Assembly: GCA_963576565.1 (NCBI GenBank)
Contig: OY755042.1
Coordinates: 98,388,185 to 98,452,184, forward strand
Direction of reading: 5' to 3'
Length of the DNA stretch: 64,000 bases
Origin: Aspidapion aeneum
Lineage: Eukaryota > Arthropoda > Insecta > Coleoptera > Brentidae
The notes beneath the pieces are model-generated. The model ran no database searches and was not told the DNA's origin. It saw only the letters and a list, made by a program, of their open reading frames with translations. This document shows positions 11,821 through 21,545 of the stretch, one piece after another; position 1 is the stretch's first letter, and the number at the start of each line of letters is the position of its first letter. A program made the translations under genes and the position numbers.

Positions 11821-11857
<37 letters not shown>

Positions 11858-11995
11858 TCACGACGATATTGCTAAGATAGGTCAAAATACACCCAAATAA
11901 CACATTTTCGGCGTTTTCTTAACAACAAAAAAATTCGTCAAAGATAATACCTTCTCTAGCCATTGCTGTGCGGTTTAGGAAGGTAAAAATCTTTC
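11570..11995. repeat. Dispersed repeat with embedded (AC)n microsatellite, copy 1
   Basis: Shares TTGGTTATAACACGAATTGT, GACCTACTATATTCC, a CA/AC tract (11827-11853), GCTAAGATAGGTCAAAATAC and CCATTGCTGTGCGGTTTAGG with a second copy at 15490-15860. The microsatellite sits at the same place in both copies. Confidence 0.65.
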
Positions 11996-12051
11996 TTTTG
12001 TGCTCTCCTATCACTCCTTCAAGTTTGGTGCATTATTTAAATTACATCTTG

Positions 12052-12837
12052 TATATATTTTTAAATAAGTAGCTATATTTTTTTTTCATTTGACATATTG
12101 GGCTTCCCCAAAAGTTTTGATTAAGCTTAAATCTATATCTTTTTATCTACTATCTTACTATTTCCTGAAAGAAAAAGATATAAATAAAATTAATCAACCT
12201 TGAATGAACTAAGCCTTAGAAGTTTTAAATTAATTTATTTGCAAAACACAATAAACTAAATCAAATCTGATTAACAATGGATGCATGCATGCAATCTTCA
12301 GTGCATCACTACTTAAGTATTGAACGAAATAAATTGTCTAATTAAATGACACCAGTCAATTCACACCAATAAAATTAATGGCTTTAATTTTATTAGACCT
12401 TTTACAATGCCATAAAACTGATATATTAGGAATAAACCGATAAATATCTAGGTTTAGCACATTTTTTTGAGTTTTCGTTAAGAAAATTTATTGTTTACGC
12501 CACTGCCTGTCTGTCCATCTTTGCTAAAATTTCATGACTCACTGTTTTGAATAAACGACAACTCTAGTGCTTATGATTTTGCTGATTCTTCATTTAAACA
12601 AAATAAGTTTTCTCAAAATACATTGGTTTTTAAGATAGTAATCTTTTATTTTGAAATATTTGGTATGAAATTATTTATCAACATTGAAATATGTTAAAAA
12701 CAAATGATGCATTAATATAAATGTATCCATAACGGATTTGAGACCTTCCTAGACCATAAGCACACTCCAAGTGAACTACATGCTATATCATCCTTAAAAA
12801 ATGTTTTGGTAAAGAAAAGCCCCTACAAAGTTTTTGG
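12052..12837. other. AT-rich intron, nothing recognised
   Basis: No conserved ORF or repeat boundary was seen. Confidence 0.4.
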
Positions 12838-13975
12838 ATGAGCATAAAGTCAGCAAAGCACCCATCGCAAATCGAATCGTGACTAGGGGGTTAATTTGCC
12901 GTTAATTAGTTGTGGAAAAATTAATTTTGTCGCTCTTATTTTTGACCGTCTTTTTGGGTGCTTCGCTAAATTCATATGAACTTAGCGAAGCGCCCTCATC
13001 AAAAATGGCTTTAGACATGACCTATCGAAATCGAATATGGTGAATAATTTGCCGCTAATTGGTCGGTTATTAGTTGTGGATAAATTGATTTTGTTGCTTT
13101 TATTTGTATGTGTTTTTATTGGTGCTTCACTAACTTCATAAGTTGGCACCCATCGCAAATTGAATCGCGACTAGGTGCATAATTTGCCGCTAATTAGTTG
13201 TGGAAAAATTAATTTTGTAGCTCTTATTTTTGACCGTTTTTTTGAGTGCTTGGTTAACTATGAGCATGAAGTTAGCGAAGCACCCATCGCAAATCGAATC
13301 GCGACTAGGTGGATAATTTGCCATTAATTAGTCTTGAATTAGTTGTGGAAAAATTAATTTTGTCGCTCTTATTTTTGACCGTTTTTTTGGGTGCTTCGCT
13401 AACTTCATATGAAGTTAGCAAAGCACCCTTGTCAAAAATGGCTTTAGACACGACCTATCGAAACCGAATATGGTGGATAATTTGCCGCTAATTAATCGTT
13501 AATTAGTTGTGGAAAAATTAATTTTGTCGCTCTTATTTTTGACCGTTTTTTTGGGTGCTTCGCTAACTTTATATGTTGGTACCCATCGCAAATCGAATCG
13601 CGGCTAGGTGGTTAATTTGCCGTGAATTAGTTGTGGAAAAATTAATAATAATAATAATAATTATTTGACCGTTTTTTGGGTGCTTCGCTAAATTCGTATG
13701 AACTTAGAGAGGCACCCTCGTCAAAAATGGATTTAGACATGACGTATCGAAATCGAATATGGTGGATAATTTGCCGCTAATTAGCCGTTATTTATTGTGG
13801 AACCAAAAAAAAACACTTAAAAATAAAAGCGACAAAACTCATTTTTTCACAACTAATTAACAAGTAAGTAACGGAAAATTATCCACCAAGCGCGGTCGAT
13901 TTGTAACGAGGGTGCATCTTTAGCAAATTATCGAGTTAGCGAAGCAACCAAAATACTCTGCCAATATATGGGCCC
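12838..13975 (+). repeat. Array of palindrome-bearing units, forward arm
   Basis: Repeats of the words CACCCATCGCAAATCGAATC, GATAATTTGCCGTTAATTAG, TTGTCGCTCTTATTTTTGAC and GGGTGCTTCGCTAACTTCAT occur about every 130-300 bp. A nearly perfect 40-bp palindrome at 13389-13428 (GTGCTTCGCTAACTTCATAT and its inverse) can form a hairpin. Towards 13830-13960 the orientation flips. ORFs reading through it are artefacts of the repeat. Confidence 0.75.
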
Positions 13976-13978
13976 CTA

Positions 13979-14710
13979 AGCTCACACTAGGTACTATAGT
14001 TATAGTGTACGTGTGAGCTAATATAACTAAAAACTGAAATATATTTTATTCAACTCCAGACTAAATTACCTTTTGTTTGATACCACACAAGCCATGTTTT
14101 GACTTAAACTCAAATTTTTGAAATCTACCCCCACCCTTACAAAAAAAACAAAAACTAAAATGTATTTGTTAAAGTCCGGACTCAATTACCTTTCGTTTGA
14201 TATCACACACGCCATATTTTCACTTAAACTCTAATTTTTAAAATATACCCCCACCCTTTTTTTTTAAATAAATTAAAATGTATTTTGTTTAACTGCCGAC
14301 TCAATTACCTTTCGTTTAATATCACACACGCCATATTTTCACATAAACTCTAATTTTTGAAATCTACCCCCACCCTTTTATTTGGTTTGTGTTGGATTTT
14401 GTTCACTTTTAAATGGGACCATCTCGACCCAAGACCCAGCCTAGGTACCAAATTTCATTAAAATCGGCCAAGCGGTTTTTGAGTTATGCGCGTTGGTCGT
14501 TACAGACAGACATACAGACACACAGACAGACAGACAGACAGACAGACATACAGACAGACAGACAGACAGACGGCGCAACAAAAAAGTTTCAAAATCATCT
14601 GAAACGCAAAGATATATAAAAAATTTTGAAATCGGAGCAACTTTTTTTTTCTCGAAAAAATTAGGATCACCATAGCTCACACTAATATAGTATAGTATAT
14701 GTGTGAGCTA
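13979..14710 (+). mobile_element. Terminal-hairpin repeat element (family S), copy A
   Basis: Both ends carry a palindrome starting GCTCACAC and closing GTGTGAGC (13979-14020 and 14673-14710). The inside holds three tandem ~120-bp units (from about 14048, 14168 and 14288; each with CTCAATTACCTTTCGTTTGA-like words and a CCCCCACCC tract). A conserved block GGACCATCTCGACCC...GCGGTTTTTGAGTT follows, then a CAGA microsatellite (14505-14571) and GTTTCAAAATCATCTGAAAC. Inverted copies lie at 33313-33879 and, in part, 21233-21545. It is inserted between the two arms of the palindromic array. Confidence 0.75.
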
Positions 14711-14711
14711 A

Positions 14712-15485
14712 AACACAAAAATAAAAGCGACAGAATCAATTTATCCACAACTAATTACGAACTAATTAGCGGCAAATTATCCACCATATTCGATTACGAT
14801 ACGTCATGTCTAAAGCCATTTTTACGAGGGTGCTTCGCTAACTTCATATAAAGTCAGCGAAGCACCCAAAAAACGGTCAAAAATAGAAGCCACAAAATGA
14901 TTTCTACAACTAATTAACGGTGATGTCTCAAGCCCTTTTTCACGAGGGTGCTTTGCTAAATTCATATGAAGTTAGCAAAGCACCCAAAAAAGGACACAAA
15001 GAGAAAGCAACAAAATCAATTTACTTATAACTAATTAACGCCTGAAAAGAGGCAAACTATACACTATATTAGATTACGATAAACGATGTCTAAAGCCGTT
15101 TTCACTTACCACTTCATATGAAGTTAGTGTTATTTTAATTAATTATCCACCATATTCGATTTTGATAGGTCATGTCTAAAGCCATTTTTGACGAGGGTTG
15201 CTAACTTCATATGAATTTAGCGAAGCACCCAAAAAATGGTTTAAAAAAAAACGCCAAAATAATTTTTCCACAACTAATTAACGACTAATTAGCGGCAAGT
15301 TATCCACCATATTCGAATTCATAGGTCATGTCCAAAGCCATTTTTTACGAGGGTTCATATAAAGTTAGCGAAGCACCCAAAAAAAACGGTCAAAACTAAG
15401 AGCAACAAAATGAATTTTTCCACAATTAATTAACGGCAAATTATCCATCTAGTCGCGGTTTGATTTGCGATGGGTGCTTCGCTAC
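14712..15485 (-). repeat. Array of palindrome-bearing units, inverted arm
   Basis: The same words as in 12838-13975, on the opposite strand (GAAGTTAGCGAAGCACCC, GGCAAATTATCCACCATATT, GTCAAAAATAGAAGC). With the forward arm it forms a kilobase-scale imperfect inverted repeat around family S copy A. Confidence 0.75.
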
Positions 15486-15489
15486 TTTA

Positions 15490-15860
15490 TGCTCATAGCT
15501 TTGGCTATAACACAAATTATTGAAAAAAATGTGCCCTACTATATTCCAAAAACCTCATAACTTATATGATGCACAATTAAAAAGTAAGCAGTTTTTCAAT
15601 ATTCTAAATGTCACTTGACCAAAATCTATCAGTTCAGTACAGTGTCGAACACTATTTTTCCTGAAAATGTCATGAAAATTAGTTCAGCGATTCAAAAGCT
15701 ATTGTGAGCTGGACATACATACACACACACAGACAGATGTTATAAGAATAGTGCTAAGATAGGTCAAGTCAAAATACACCCAAATAACACATTTTCAGTA
15801 AACAATAAATACCTTTTCTATCCCTTGCTGTGCAATCTAGTAAGGTACAAAATAATTGAA
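15490..15860. repeat. Dispersed repeat with embedded microsatellite, copy 2
   Basis: Second copy of the repeat at 11570-11995, sharing CCCTACTATATTCC, an ACACACACAGACAGA tract (15720-15740), GTGCTAAGATAGGTCAA and CCTTGCTGTGCAATCTAG. Confidence 0.65.
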
Positions 15861-15884
15861 ATCCTCTTGACCATATATGTATAG

Positions 15885-16309
15885 CGAGGGGTGAACAGCT
15901 CTCACAATCGGTGTAGACATTTCTCACAATCTTTGACAATCTTTACACAATTCCTCCCAATCACTCACAATCTGTCACAATCTTACCACAATCCTTCACA
16001 ATCCCTCACAATCTTACCACAATCCCTCACAATCTTTACACAACCCATCCCAACCAGTCACAATCTTCCACAATCCTTCACCCCACAATCCTTCACAATC
16101 TTTACACAGTCTGTCCCAATCACTCACAATCTGTCACAATCTTGCCACAACCCCTCACAATCTTTCACAATCTTACCACAGTCCGTCACAGTCCCGCGCA
16201 AAGTAAACTAAAGTCATGATGACCTTCATAATCCCTCACAATCTTAGCAAAAAAGATTGTGGATTTTCACAATCGGTGTACACATTTTGAGTTAGCTGTT
16301 CACCCCTTG
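15885..16309. mobile_element. hAT-type MITE with CACAATC minisatellite core
   Basis: The element is 425 bp with inverted ends CGAGGGGTGAACAGCT and CAAGGGGTGAACAGCT. It is bracketed by a perfect 8-bp target duplication ATGTATAG (15877-15884 and 16310-16317), the hAT signature. Between the ends, CTCACAATC/CACAATC units of about 7-12 bp repeat dozens of times (about 15905-16260). The 106-codon ORF across it is repeat-driven and not a gene. Confidence 0.85.
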
Positions 16310-16704
16310 ATGTATAGTTTTTGTAAAGTCACTTGAATAACTCCTAACATGGGGTTCTATCGATTTCATAAAATTTTGCTTCATTCTGCCCTTTAAAAGT
16401 TATCCAAATTCATATAAAATCTTCCTGGTATAATTTCAACCCTATCGACAGAGAAGAGGCGCGGCTTTTTACGGTCCGACCACAAAGTATTTGTTTTCCG
16501 ACCGACTAAGCCCAGGTGGATGGACGGCACCTGATTGGCAGATTTTTTTGAGATGCGCTTTTAATTGCTTTTGGGTGTGCTTTTCGGGACGCCTTTAGTC
16601 GGCAGTATGCAGAGAAGAAGAAGAAATAAATCAGTGTCGTGTAATGTAGGTGTAGAAATAGAAAGTTTTATTATCTATTTTTATTTCTTTAGTTTACACC
16701 ATAA
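16310..16704. promoter_or_regulatory. Likely 3' UTR and downstream flank of the terminal exon
   Basis: Reading the minus strand, AATAAA poly(A) signals occur at about 16684-16679 and 16672-16667, shortly after the stop codon of the exon at 16877-16705. The rest is anonymous sequence up to the MITE. Confidence 0.45.
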
Positions 16705-16877
16705 TTAAATGAAATAAGGTTCATGAGTATATCTACCGCCGCCCATGTCACTTTCTATAAAGGATATGCCAATGGTCAGCTTTTGTCTTTGTTCAACTGA
16801 CTTTGCAAAAACTATACCTCTGAGAAGTGTTAAGCCTAAATCATTTATTGTTGTAATCTGCAGAGTTTTTTCATGTA
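16705..16877 (-). CDS. Terminal coding exon of an unidentified gene
   Basis: A pyrimidine tract and CACCCAG acceptor precede 16877. An open frame of 56 residues, HEKTLQITTINDLGLTLLRG through ISFIESDMGGGRYTHEPYFI, ends in a stop, and AATAAA signals follow. This is the layout of a last exon; the first two bases complete a codon from an earlier exon. I do not recognise the family: no membrane segment or catalytic motif is apparent. It lies inside the 8.7 kb PGM3 intron on the same strand, which is unusual for a nested gene, and no partner exon was found nearby. It may belong to a captured or misplaced gene fragment. Confidence 0.5.
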
Positions 16878-16936
16878 CTGGGTGGAAAAAAAAATATGCC
16901 ACTTTAGTCAAACTCAGTATTTAGGTACGTGGGCAC

Positions 16937-17354
16937 CGAGGGGTGAACCCAAAATGTGTATGACGATTATGAAAATCCACAATCTTTTGCTAAGATTGTG
17001 AGGGATTGTGGAAAGATTGTGAGGGATTGTGGCAAGATTGTGAGGGATTGGGGAGGACTGTGCAGCGGCGTAGCGTACCTGCATACCTGAAGGGGGAAAA
17101 AAAAAAAAAGGTCATCGTGCCTCTAGTTTCCTTGGCCGCCCTCTTATAATTTACCCTGCTACTTAATAACCGAGGGGTGACCAGCTAACCCCAAAATGTG
17201 TATGTCGATTGTGAAAATCCACAATCTTTTGAGAGATTGTGTAAAGATGGTGAGGGATTGTGGGTGATTGGGAGGGATTGTGTAAAGATTGTGAAGGATT
17301 GTAAACAGATTGTGAGAAATGTGTACACTGATTGTGAGAGCTGTTCACCCCTCA
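16937..17354. mobile_element. Composite hAT-type MITE, second copy with GATTGTG core
   Basis: Begins CGAGGGGTGA and ends TCACCCCTCA. Perfect 8-bp target duplications GTGGGCAC lie at 16929-16936 and 17355-17362. Two runs of GATTGTGAGG-type units (about 16975-17055 and 17205-17340) are separated by a stretch (about 17060-17170) that starts CAGCGGCGTAGCGTACC and contains GAAGGGGG and an A-run, resembling the CAGTGGCG MITE family. A second CGAGGGGTGACCAGCT at 17171 shows an internal repeat of the end. The simplest view is an element that suffered an internal insertion and partial duplication. Confidence 0.75.
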
Positions 17355-17570
17355 GTGGGCACAATAGATCCATTTGTGGTCGCAGTGCATGGAGGTCCAG
17401 TAGGGCCTGCCACCACTTTCGAATACATACATACATACATACCTCTGAATTTACAATAAAAAAGTATGTCACCTTTGAAACCACCATCTCAAGGTTTTCC
17501 AAACAAACTTTTTATTGTGGGTACATATTGCATGTAGAAATTTTTTAAATGGCCACTTTGTTTAACTTAC

Positions 17571-17771
17571 GTTACATTAGCCACTCTAGTAGCGAGAGAC
17601 TCCCAGCTCTGGTCCATCATCTCCCCATGTGGGTCTACAATTTTAACACCATTGTCAGGTTCAGGGTTGTGTGAGGCAGTTATCATTACACCAATAACAG
17701 CTTTCTTGTACCTGGCTCTAAGCACTGCCAGGAGGCCCATCCTGTACATGACATAGTCAAGGTCGGTCGCC
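17571..17771 (-). CDS. PGM3: PGM3 exon with the phosphoserine loop (ITASHNP)
   Basis: Encodes 66 whole codons: [40 protein letters not shown] and [21 protein letters not shown] is the phosphohexomutase active-site loop whose Ser carries the phosphate. The acceptor TTCTTTTCAG precedes 17771 and the donor GTAAGT follows 17571. The first G completes the Arg codon of exon 18946-18834; the last two bases plus T of exon 8861-8725 make Thr. Frame and residues are intact, so nothing here suggests a pseudogene. Confidence 0.95.
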
Positions 17772-17855
17772 CTGAAAAGAACATTAAAAATCATAATTCA
17801 GGTCTATTGTCAGTTAACATATATTTTATTTATTTGCTTTATGTTTTATAAAATA

Positions 17856-18175
17856 CAGTAGAACCCCGATTATCTGTGCTCCACGGGACTGGATGAGGCA
17901 CGGATAAGTGAAAAGCACGGATAATCCAAACATTCATTTAATACATGTTACATACAAAATATGACAGAAAATAAAGATCCCATAAGTTCAAACTAAGTTT
18001 ATATGTATGTATTGCATAAAAAGATAACAGAACAAAAAATATAATTCTACATAAGGTTTTGGTCGAGTGATTTCAGTGTAACACTATTTCGATAGAACTT
18101 CAAAAAAAAAACACAATTTTGATGATGGGAAATCATAGCATGCATAACCACGCACAGATAATCAGGGTTCTACTG
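17856..18175. mobile_element. Tigger/pogo-type MITE
   Basis: A 320-bp element with ends CAGTAGAACCCCGATTATCT and the inverse of AGATAATCAGGGTTCTACTG. TA flanks both sides. CAGTAGAACC with CCGATTATC is the familiar Tigger-type end. The interior is AT-rich and non-coding. It lies in the first PGM3 intron. Confidence 0.85.
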
Positions 18176-18833
18176 TATTAAAATAAATACCTAAATTTAA
18201 TAAAAATTTTATTTAAGTAATTATTTAGGTACCTATTATCATTGCTTATCAGGGTAGACAGTGGTATTAATACATTAATTAACCTAAATTTAATTTAACG
18301 ATTTTAACTACATCATAAAAATATACTTTTTACTGTTAAAGGGTTAACTCAGAAATTATAAGTAAACCATCCCGAATAACCTTTTGGGCTGGGCACCCCT
18401 TAAGGATACATTTAAACCTATTGGGATCTGAGTCTCATAGACTCGGCTCCCAGCCTGCAGCGATGTAGTAAAGATTCAGTTCAGAATGTGAGTATATAAC
18501 TTGGGGTTGAGTTTTATTAGTTTACCCATGGAGTTTGGGTTTAAACAATATGGATAAATCGAACTATGTATAAGTGGAGAACTCATATTCATTGATTTTC
18601 CACTTTTGTCCTGACAAATCTATAGATCTACCTTTAAGCCCCCATACAACCCAAGGTTCAACACCATACCTTAGCCTATCAGCACAGGCTAGAGGGTCTC
18701 TAGCCCAGGCAAGTTATGGAGCTTTAAATTTTCCCGTAAAAACCATCTGTATGCATGGGGGTCATTGAAGACATATATGTTTTAAAGGTGAAGAAGCCCC
18801 CTAACCTCTAAATAAAGAAGATCTCTGACTCAC
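18176..18833 (-). other. PGM3: First PGM3 intron, remainder
   Basis: Anonymous sequence between the MITE and the first coding exon. No alternative exon recognised. Confidence 0.5.
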
Positions 18834-18946
18834 CTGGTTCGAAAGCCTGCGGTCCCATAACTGATATCAGTCTTGACAGTTTTTGGATACATTTCTCTGG
18901 CAAATGCGTACACCGTTCGCAACCTGTTTGTGTTATTTAATGACAT
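18834..18946 (-). CDS. PGM3: PGM3 first coding exon (start codon)
   Basis: ATG at 18946-18944 opens a frame of 37 codons plus two bases: MSLNNTNRLRTVYAFAREMY, then PKTVKTDISYGTAGFRT. The YGTAGFR motif is the conserved N-terminal signature of PGM3. The donor GTGAGT follows 18834. This ATG is the only one upstream of the motif in frame and gives the usual short leader of the family. Residues and phases run on into exon 17771-17571. The product is phosphoacetylglucosamine mutase (GlcNAc-6-P to GlcNAc-1-P). Its gene continues leftwards to 2639. Confidence 0.95.
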
Positions 18947-19613
18947 TTTTAATTGTTTGATAACGTTATTTGAACGGTGGAAAGATTAGAGAAAGTTGTT
19001 TTTGGTGCAAAGTAGGGAAAGGTGAAGGCTCGCCGGAGTGCAGTGCGGAAATAACGTGGGTGCGAGAGAGAGCCTTCTGCTTTAAAGATGTAAGACAAGG
19101 ACAAATGAAGCATTGTTGCCAAGCTGCTTTAGTATTTCTTCCCAATATTAGAGGGTTTTGGTAAAATGTTTAGGTCACATCTAAACGCTATTTTATTTAG
19201 GGTTTCGTTTCCTAAACTTCGTATATGGGCTTTTTTTACTACGACCAGCAGAACATAATTAAAAGGAGCGTTTGTGCTATTCCCATATTAAGCTCTCAGT
19301 CTTTTTCCTTACAAGATTCAAATGTAGCAGTTCGCCGTTTTATTTTGCCTTGTCCAAACCAACGATTCCATACGCGCACAATATCTTTAATCTCTGAATA
19401 AACCGACAAACAATTTCGGAACCGTTCTCCAAAATGGCTCGGATTCGCGGAATGGTTTGCGAGCACGCTCGTCTAAACTAGTCAGAGATATTAGAACATT
19501 GAAGAGAGTGGATTTCACAACCATCCAAAATAGAAGAAGTGGGGACGCCATGCGTTTGACATATCGAAAACAATAGTTGGGCACTTGGTATTCTGTGGGT
19601 CATGGCCTGCCGG

Positions 19614-19680
19614 TAGCCCAAACCAAACTGTTTTATACTTTGATTTGTAGCCCAAACCAAACTGTTTTATACTTTGATTT
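19614..19680. repeat. 34-bp perfect tandem duplication
   Basis: Two exact adjacent copies of a unit starting TAGCCCAAACCAAACTG. It lies ~670 bp upstream of the PGM3 ATG. Confidence 0.85.
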
Positions 19681-19702
19681 TATTGTGATGGGCCCGTGCA
19701 AA

Positions 19703-19828
19703 ATGGCGGAAGACGAGTTGTTTATGTGTTGCGTTACTGATATTTCGCCAATTTATCCAAATTCGATTAAGAAAACTCGCAAAAACTTTCAAAAAAATAA
19801 ACAAAAACAGCGGTTGACAAGAATTTGA
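19703..19828 (+). CDS. Possible short ORF (41 aa), divergent from PGM3
   Basis: ATGGCGGAAGACGAG has a favourable start context (CAAAATGG). It reads MAEDELFMCCVTDISPIYPN and a Lys-rich tail, then stops. It could be the first exon of a divergent gene or chance. No clear donor follows and no family is recognised. Confidence 0.2.
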   Translation: MAEDELFMCCVTDISPIYPNSIKKTRKNFQKNKQKQRLTRI

Positions 19829-20338
19829 CATTTCGTCTTTGGTTCTCTGGGTTTTTTTGGTTGGGACGCGGTCATTTTGGATTTGCCGGTTTTACTTTGG
19901 TCAAATCCAATCCGCTAATGTTCTATTATCCATGAAACTAGTACGTGTTTGGGTCCAACGATTATGAACACATAATCGTTGGTTTGGGTCACCGTTCAAT
20001 GTTCGTGGAATATTCAGGCCTGTACGTGGTTTTGCGCCTTAGTTTTAGGAATAACTGTCTTAAAACTCTATCTGTACCTTGTTGTTCTCTAGAAGATAGA
20101 AAGAGATGGCCTCTAATACCTTGAGTTACCTATAGTATGTCCATGAATTGAGTGCCGGTGGGTAAAAATTACAAAAAAATTTGGATTTATAGATTCTGAT
20201 TTTTTGTAAATCGCTTCTGCTTGGTCTCAAACTAAGATGTTAAGAAAATGAGCCAAATCAATTAATAAACAGGGTGGTTTAGTAGGCTCATTTAATGATG
20301 TAAGGAATAAACGACAAGAAAATTTCGATTCAGGGAAT

Positions 20339-20480
20339 GTCCTTAAATTACGTAACGCAAAAATGCAGGATTTTTGACCCCCTCTCCCCCTCGTAGCGCA
20401 TTTTCATTAAAAAAAACATTAAGTGTAACCCATGGTCAAACCCCCCCTCCCCCCCCTAGAGCGTTACGTAATTTAAGGAC
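20339..20480. mobile_element. Short MITE with GTCCTTAAATTACGTAACGC ends
   Basis: Inverted ends of 20 bp are essentially perfect (20339-20358 and 20461-20480). The interior carries CCCCCTCCCCC tracts. At 142 bp it is a typical tiny MITE. Superfamily not assigned; no target duplication was decided. Confidence 0.8.
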
Positions 20481-20564
20481 CTCAGATTCTGATTTCCTGC
20501 GAATTGCTCCTGCTTGGTTGCGAACTAAGATGTTATAAAAAATTGAGTTAAATCAATTAATATA

Positions 20565-20833
20565 CAGGGTGGTTTAGTAGGCTGATTTGATAAAAAGTTT
20601 TAAGAGTAAAGTACCTTTGTTTTAAAAGATATCGGAAAAGGTTCGGTTCGGTTCATCAAAAGTTAAGGCAGATTTTCAAGTTTTAGAAAAATCAGGAAAC
20701 TTTGATTTTTACCTGATTTTTTTTAAAATTGAGAATCAGTTTGTAACTTTTAATTCTAAACAACCTTTCTTAATAACCTTTTCTGATATCTCTTAAAACA
20801 TTTTTTATCGAATCAACCTACTAAACCACCCTG
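20565..20833. mobile_element. mariner-type MITE, TA target
   Basis: A 269-bp element with ends CAGGGTGGTTTAGTAGGCTG and the inverse CAGGGTGGTTTAGTAGGTTG, TA on each side. The two halves are inverse to each other over much of their length (TTTTAAGAG / CTCTTAAAAC, AAGATATCGGAAAAGGTT / AACCTTTTCTGATATCT), so it is nearly one hairpin. Confidence 0.8.
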
Positions 20834-21111
20834 TATAGTGATTGATTTGGCTTATTTTCTTAATATACTAGTTCAAGACCTAGCAGGAGCGATTCCCAGA
20901 AAATCATAATCTAAATCGAAAATTAGTTGTCATTTATACCTTACCTAAACTCAATACATGGACACAGTGTATATTCCTGACAAAGTGCTATATTTTAAGG
21001 TAGGTATAAAGCTATTCACCTGTAAATAATAATAAAACCAAATGGTATAGAAGTACAGGGGCATATGACGACTTTCTTAAAAGAGGTCTTCAATTTTTGA
21101 TTGAAAAAGAA

Positions 21112-21112
21112 T

Positions 21113-21207
<95 letters not shown>
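21112..21207. repeat. (AT)n microsatellite
   Basis: About 95 bp of TA/AT dinucleotides with two C interruptions. Confidence 0.95.
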
Positions 21208-21211
<4 letters not shown>

Positions 21212-21232
21212 TAAGTAAAATACTAGTTAATT

Positions 21233-21545
21233 TTAGCTCACACGTATACTAAGTACTGTAAGCTATGGTGATCATGTCAAAAATTACAAAAAAAAGTTGC
21301 TCAGATTTCAAAAATGTTTATATATCTTTGCGTTTCAGATGATGTTGAAACTTTTTTTGTCGCGCCGTCTGTCTGTCTATGTCTCTCTTTATCTTTGTCC
21401 GTATATCTGTCTGTATGTCTATCTGCCTGTCTGTCCGTATGCATGGATTTGTTAGGGGATCCGTGCTGTATGTCTGTCTGTCCATAACGACCAACACGCG
21501 CATAACTCAAAAACTACTTGCCGGTTTTGATGAAATTTTGTACCT
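21233..21545 (-). mobile_element. Terminal-hairpin repeat element (family S), partial copy B
   Basis: Inverse of copy A. TTAGCTCACACGTATACTAA (21233-21252) forms the end hairpin. It is followed by GTGATCATG, the A-run, ATATCTTTGCGTTTCAGATG, GTCGCGCCGTCTGTCTGTCT and AACTCAAAAACTACTTGCCG. Scraps of the far end lie at about 21755-21830 (GTGTGAGCTTAGGTTCACA). ORFs reading through the TCTG/CAGA tract are artefacts. Confidence 0.7.

Larger units (their letters stand above)
9535..12051. mobile_element. 2.5-kb TIR element (mariner-like ends), composite
   Basis: The left end CAGGGTGCAATTTAAATAAT and the inverse of the right end CAAGATGTAATTTAAATAAT agree over about 36 bp, both running on into GCACCAAACTT. 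TA flanks each end, as expected for Tc1/mariner insertion. No transposase is readable. The inside consists of younger repeats, including a hAT-like copy (9772-10384) and an AC-microsatellite repeat (about 11570-11995). Either a non-autonomous element has been enlarged by insertions or two solo ends are facing. Confidence 0.6.
18947..20189. promoter_or_regulatory. Upstream region of the PGM3 N-terminal block
   Basis: Presumed 5' UTR and promoter by position. It is moderately GC-richer with CG dinucleotides retained around 18960-19080 and 19430-19580. It contains a 34-bp tandem duplication (19614-19680). No TATA box can be assigned. One short plus-strand ORF (19703-19828) starts here in the divergent direction. 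Confidence 0.35.
20190..20930. repeat. Nested inverted and direct repeats around CAGGGTGG MITEs
   Basis: The block TGATTT..GT/GCAATCGCT..TGCTTGGT, AACTAAGATGTTA, then CAGGGTGGTTTAGTAGGCT occurs at 20200-20300 and 20490-20590. It returns in inverse at 20810-20930 (CTACTAAACCACCCTG, then CAGGAGCGATTCCCAG). The structure is larger than a single MITE and suggests repeated insertion or a fold-back. Confidence 0.6.

Noticed and set aside
14413..14680. Overlapping ORFs with TDRQTDRQ or SVCLSVCL repeats
   Set aside because: Translations of the CAGA/TCTG microsatellite of family S; the same occurs near 21301-21510.
15891..16211. 106-codon Ser/Gln/Pro-rich ORF (SHNPSQS repeats)
   Set aside because: Produced by the CACAATC repeat within a MITE bounded by target duplications.
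17185..17502. Possible exon upstream of the terminal exon (ENLEMVVSKVTYFF)
   Set aside because: A stop lies directly upstream in frame and the rest runs into a MITE. Similarity to the sequence before the 16877 acceptor looks like a local duplication.
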